Assembly (NCBI GenBank): GCA_009836625.1 | Contig: VXVC01000012.1 | Coordinates: 194,073-258,072 of the forward strand | Direction of reading: 5' to 3' | From: Holophagales bacterium | GTDB taxonomy: Bacteria; Acidobacteriota; Thermoanaerobaculia; Multivoradales; Multivoraceae | DNA: 64,000 nt | Part shown: positions 61,984-64,000 of the stretch, piece by piece | Numbering within the stretch: position 1 is the first letter of the stretch | How the letters are laid out: each line of letters begins with the position of its first letter | Translations under genes and position numbers: made by a program | The notes under the pieces: generated by a model | What the model saw: the letters and a program-made list of their open reading frames with translations, nothing else | The model's database searches: none | Told to the model about the DNA's origin: nothing

Positions 61984-63081
61984 TCACAGGCCCATTTGAT
62001 CGAGATACCAGCCGTCGAAGATCTGGAGGCAGGCCTCGCTGCCTTCGTAGGTGGTGGGGCGGTAGCCGCGGGACGCGACGCCCAACTGCGTAAGGGCGCA
62101 TACCTCCCAGTCCTGGCGGTTGACGAGATGCCAGAAATCGACCGCGTCGCTGGGATCGAAGTCCGGTGCGGCGGCCACCTCCGGGTCGAACAGCCATTCA
62201 CACACCACACGCGTTCGTCCAGCCTCGATCGGCCACAGCGTGTGGGTCACGACATAGTCCCGGTGCAGGCTGATCAGCAGGTTCGGGTACACGTGGTAGT
62301 ACTGCACCGAGGTCCGGTCGGTGACCTCGATCGCCGGCAGGTCGGGGCGGTTGCTTCTGCCGGTCGCCGACATCGTGTTGCAACCGTCGTTCAGCGTCAT
62401 CGGGCCGCCGACGTAGTAGCGGCCGACTTCCAGGTTGCCGCCGTTCCGGTAGTCCGACACCCGGTTCAGTTCCGGGTGGACGACGGCGCAGTGGTAGCAC
62501 TCGTTGTAGTTCTCGCACAGGATCTTCCAGTTCGCCTGCGCCTCGTACTCGTGACGGTCGCCCCGGACCAGCCGGTCGAGGGTGAACCGGGACATGTCCG
62601 GCAGGTCGGCGGCGACCTCGGCGAGCGGCGGCCCGTCGGCCGCCAGGGAGAGGAAGAAGAAGCCGTCCATCGCGTCGATCCGAACCGGCACCAGGCCGGC
62701 GCGCCCGGCGTCGAAGTCGTTCCCCATGTGCGGCGCGCCGACCAGCCGGCCGTCGAGGCCGTAGGTCCAGGCGTGGTAGGGGCACTGGAAGACCCTGGCC
62801 CGGCCCGCGCATTCGTCGACGACTCGCGATCCCCGGTGGCGGCAGACGTTGAAGAAGGCGGCAAGACCGTCTCCTGCCGCGGTGCGCACCGCGATCACGG
62901 ACTCGCCGCCGATCTCGCGGGTCACGAACCGCCCAGGTTCGTCCAGTTCCTCGAGCCGTCCGCCGCACACCCACATGCGCGAGAAGATGCGCTCCATCTC
63001 CTGCTCGAAGACCGTGGCGTCTGTGTACAGGTCGCCGTCCAGGGGACGGGGCGCCTTGCGCGGAACCATGGGTGAATCCAT
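61984..63081 (-). CDS. Rieske non-haem iron ring-hydroxylating oxygenase, alpha subunit
   Basis: 365 residues. Rieske [2Fe-2S] ligands Cys80-His82 (NVCRHRGSRV) and Cys100-His103 (CPYHAW). Mononuclear iron site in NYNECYHCAVVHPEL with His197 and His202, and a late Asp in NRQDWEVC. ENYNECYHC is shared with choline- and carnitine-oxygenase-like and other aliphatic or quaternary-ammonium oxygenases (GbcA/YeaW group). No beta subunit or reductase is adjacent. TAGGAT lies seven bases before the ATG. Confidence 0.9.
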   Translation of the reverse strand: MDSPMVPRKAPRPLDGDLYTDATVFEQEMERIFSRMWVCGGRLEELDEPGRFVTREIGGESVIAVRTAAGDGLAAFFNVCRHRGSRVVDECAGRARVFQCPYHAWTYGLDGRLVGAPHMGNDFDAGRAGLVPVRIDAMDGFFFLSLAADGPPLAEVAADLPDMSRFTLDRLVRGDRHEYEAQANWKILCENYNECYHCAVVHPELNRVSDYRNGGNLEVGRYYVGGPMTLNDGCNTMSATGRSNRPDLPAIEVTDRTSVQYYHVYPNLLISLHRDYVVTHTLWPIEAGRTRVVCEWLFDPEVAAAPDFDPSDAVDFWHLVNRQDWEVCALTQLGVASRGYRPTTYEGSEACLQIFDGWYLDQMGL

Positions 63082-63088
63082 GGGGTGA

Positions 63089-63094
63089 ATCCTA
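63089..63094 (-). promoter_or_regulatory. Putative -10 box of leaderless type (TAGGAT)
   Basis: On the minus strand GCTAGGAT ends seven bases before the Rieske oxygenase ATG at 63081, in the 37-base gap to the divergent TonB receptor. Confidence 0.5.
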
Positions 63095-63118
63095 GCCCGC
63101 GTGTGCCATCATCCGGCC

Positions 63119-64000
63119 GTGCCGCGTCTCCTTCTGCTCGCCGTCCTGCTCGGTGTGTCCGCGGTCCCGGTTGCGATTCAGGCCCAGGAGGCCGAAGCGA
63201 CAGCGCCACCCGAGGGGGAGTTGGTCGCGGAGTTCGACGAAGAGTTGGTGGTGGTCGGCAGCCGCGCGCGTCCGCGGTCGGTGACCGAGTCCTCCGTCCC
63301 GATCGACGCCATCCCGGTCGAGGATGTCATCAGCCAGGGCGCCAGTACGCTGGACTACCAGTTGCGGAACCTGGTGCCCTCGTTCAATGTCGCGACCCAT
63401 CCAATCAGCGGCGCCGCGTCGCTGGTGCGGCCGGCCAGCCTGCGCAACCTGGCCCATGACCACACCCTGGTTCTGGTGAACGGCAAGCGCAGGCACCGCT
63501 CGGCGATTCTGGTCTGGTTCGGGGGCGTGACCGACGGTACCCAGGGGCCGGACATCTCGACCATCCCCGCGACCGCGCTGCGACAGGTGGAGGTGTTGCG
63601 CGACGGAGCCTCGGCGCAGTACGGCTCCGACGCGATCGCCGGCGTCATGAACTTCCTGCTCAAGGACTCGCCCTCGGGCGGCAGCCTGGAGGTGAAGAGC
63701 GGCGTCTACGGCGCGGGCGACGGCCAGGCGTACGCGATCGCCGGCGACGTCGGACTGCCGCTGGGGGAGAACGGCTTCGCCCATCTGAGCATGGAATACG
63801 GCAACGCCGACCCGACCAGCCGCAGCGTGCAGCGCGCCGACGCGGCGGCACTGATCGCTGCCGGCAACACGCACGTCCGCGACCCGGCGCAGATCTGGGG
63901 TGACTCGGAGTACGAGGACGACCTGAAGCTCTTCGGGAACTTCGGCAAGCTGCTGGGGAATGGCGCGCAGGTCTACGGGCACGCCAACTACGCCGAGAAG
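63119..64000 (+). CDS. TonB-dependent receptor, N-terminal fragment
   Basis: Open to the right edge: 294 codons from GTG 63119. Signal peptide VPRLLLLAVLLGVSAVPVAI ending QAQ, a TonB box-like EELVVVGSRARPRSV and the plug domain: LDYQLRNLVPSFNV, NLAHDHTLVLVNGKRRH, ALRQVEVLRDGASAQYGSDA, then IAGVMNFLL, all in the standard order. Strand repeats of the barrel begin at about 210 (GSLEVKSGVYGAGD). The receptor would import a siderophore, cofactor or oligomer using TonB energy. Divergent from the Rieske oxygenase with 37 bases between starts. Confidence 0.9.
   Translation, partial: MPRLLLLAVLLGVSAVPVAIQAQEAEATAPPEGELVAEFDEELVVVGSRARPRSVTESSVPIDAIPVEDVISQGASTLDYQLRNLVPSFNVATHPISGAASLVRPASLRNLAHDHTLVLVNGKRRHRSAILVWFGGVTDGTQGPDISTIPATALRQVEVLRDGASAQYGSDAIAGVMNFLLKDSPSGGSLEVKSGVYGAGDGQAYAIAGDVGLPLGENGFAHLSMEYGNADPTSRSVQRADAAALIAAGNTHVRDPAQIWGDSEYEDDLKLFGNFGKLLGNGAQVYGHANYAEK

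Overview
This 64 kb window is dense, high-G+C (about two thirds) bacterial chromosome with no rRNA, tRNA, CRISPR array, transposase or prophage gene that I could recognise. The gene set suggests a free-living, heterotrophic, respiring, Gram-negative-type bacterium: four sodium:solute symporters, PQQ-type dehydrogenases with c-type cytochromes, Cu type II monooxygenase-like proteins, lipoproteins, a TonB receptor and many detoxification or catabolic enzymes. Acidobacteriota or a similar G+C-rich marine or soil lineage fits, but no phylogenetic marker here proves it. Most start codons inside operons are GTG, TTG or ATG overlapping the upstream stop (GTGA, TTGA, ATGA), and one is probably CTG. 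No gap without a gene exceeds 300 bases; the longest is 54185-54469 (285 bases), which holds a promoter and operator.

Layout. 1-1244: a MaoC-like fragment and a nucleotidyltransferase-HEPN fusion. 1241-6836 (minus): a six-gene coupled operon (secreted propeller protein, TIM-barrel isomerase, SSS symporter, three small or unknown proteins). 6873-7510: Phd/PIN toxin-antitoxin. 7607-9163: GNAT and DHFR-like enzymes. 9264-15319 (plus): a UGSC-family selenoprotein with in-frame TGA and SECIS hairpin, a frameshifted sialidase, an SSS symporter, a lipoprotein, an acyl-CoA synthetase and a SMUG1-type glycosylase. 15316-22910: serine hydrolase, gluconolactonase, symporter, amidase, epoxide hydrolase, outer-membrane barrel. 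23035-29294: SDRs, a metallo-hydrolase and an assimilatory sulfite/nitrite reductase locus with DUF4202 and a palindromic operator. 29385-34391: TPR, coiled-coil, two tandem unknown paralogues, PQQ-like propeller. 34445-38590: acrylyl-CoA reductase type MDR, PQQ dehydrogenase, alpha/beta hydrolase.

38618-55218 is the accessory part: a split HipA-like kinase pair, two tandem cytochrome/monooxygenase paralogues, a dihaem cytochrome plus PQQ alcohol dehydrogenase, then a four-gene membrane cassette (46927-51740) whose third and fourth proteins look like a TolQ/MotA-type and a TolR/MotB-type motor pair with long coiled coils. It is followed by two toxin-antitoxin modules, a thermonuclease and a double-GFA protein. 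55295-59732 is a peptide ABC importer with RsgA; 59748-63081 a GNAT, symporter and Rieske oxygenase; a TonB receptor runs off the right edge.

Two things stand out. First, the UGSC selenoprotein would be missed by ordinary gene calling. Second, a TAnnnT hexamer lies 6-7 bases upstream of at least twelve start codons, which suggests that leaderless mRNAs are a major mode of expression in this organism. The motor-like cassette is the best candidate for an undescribed system.
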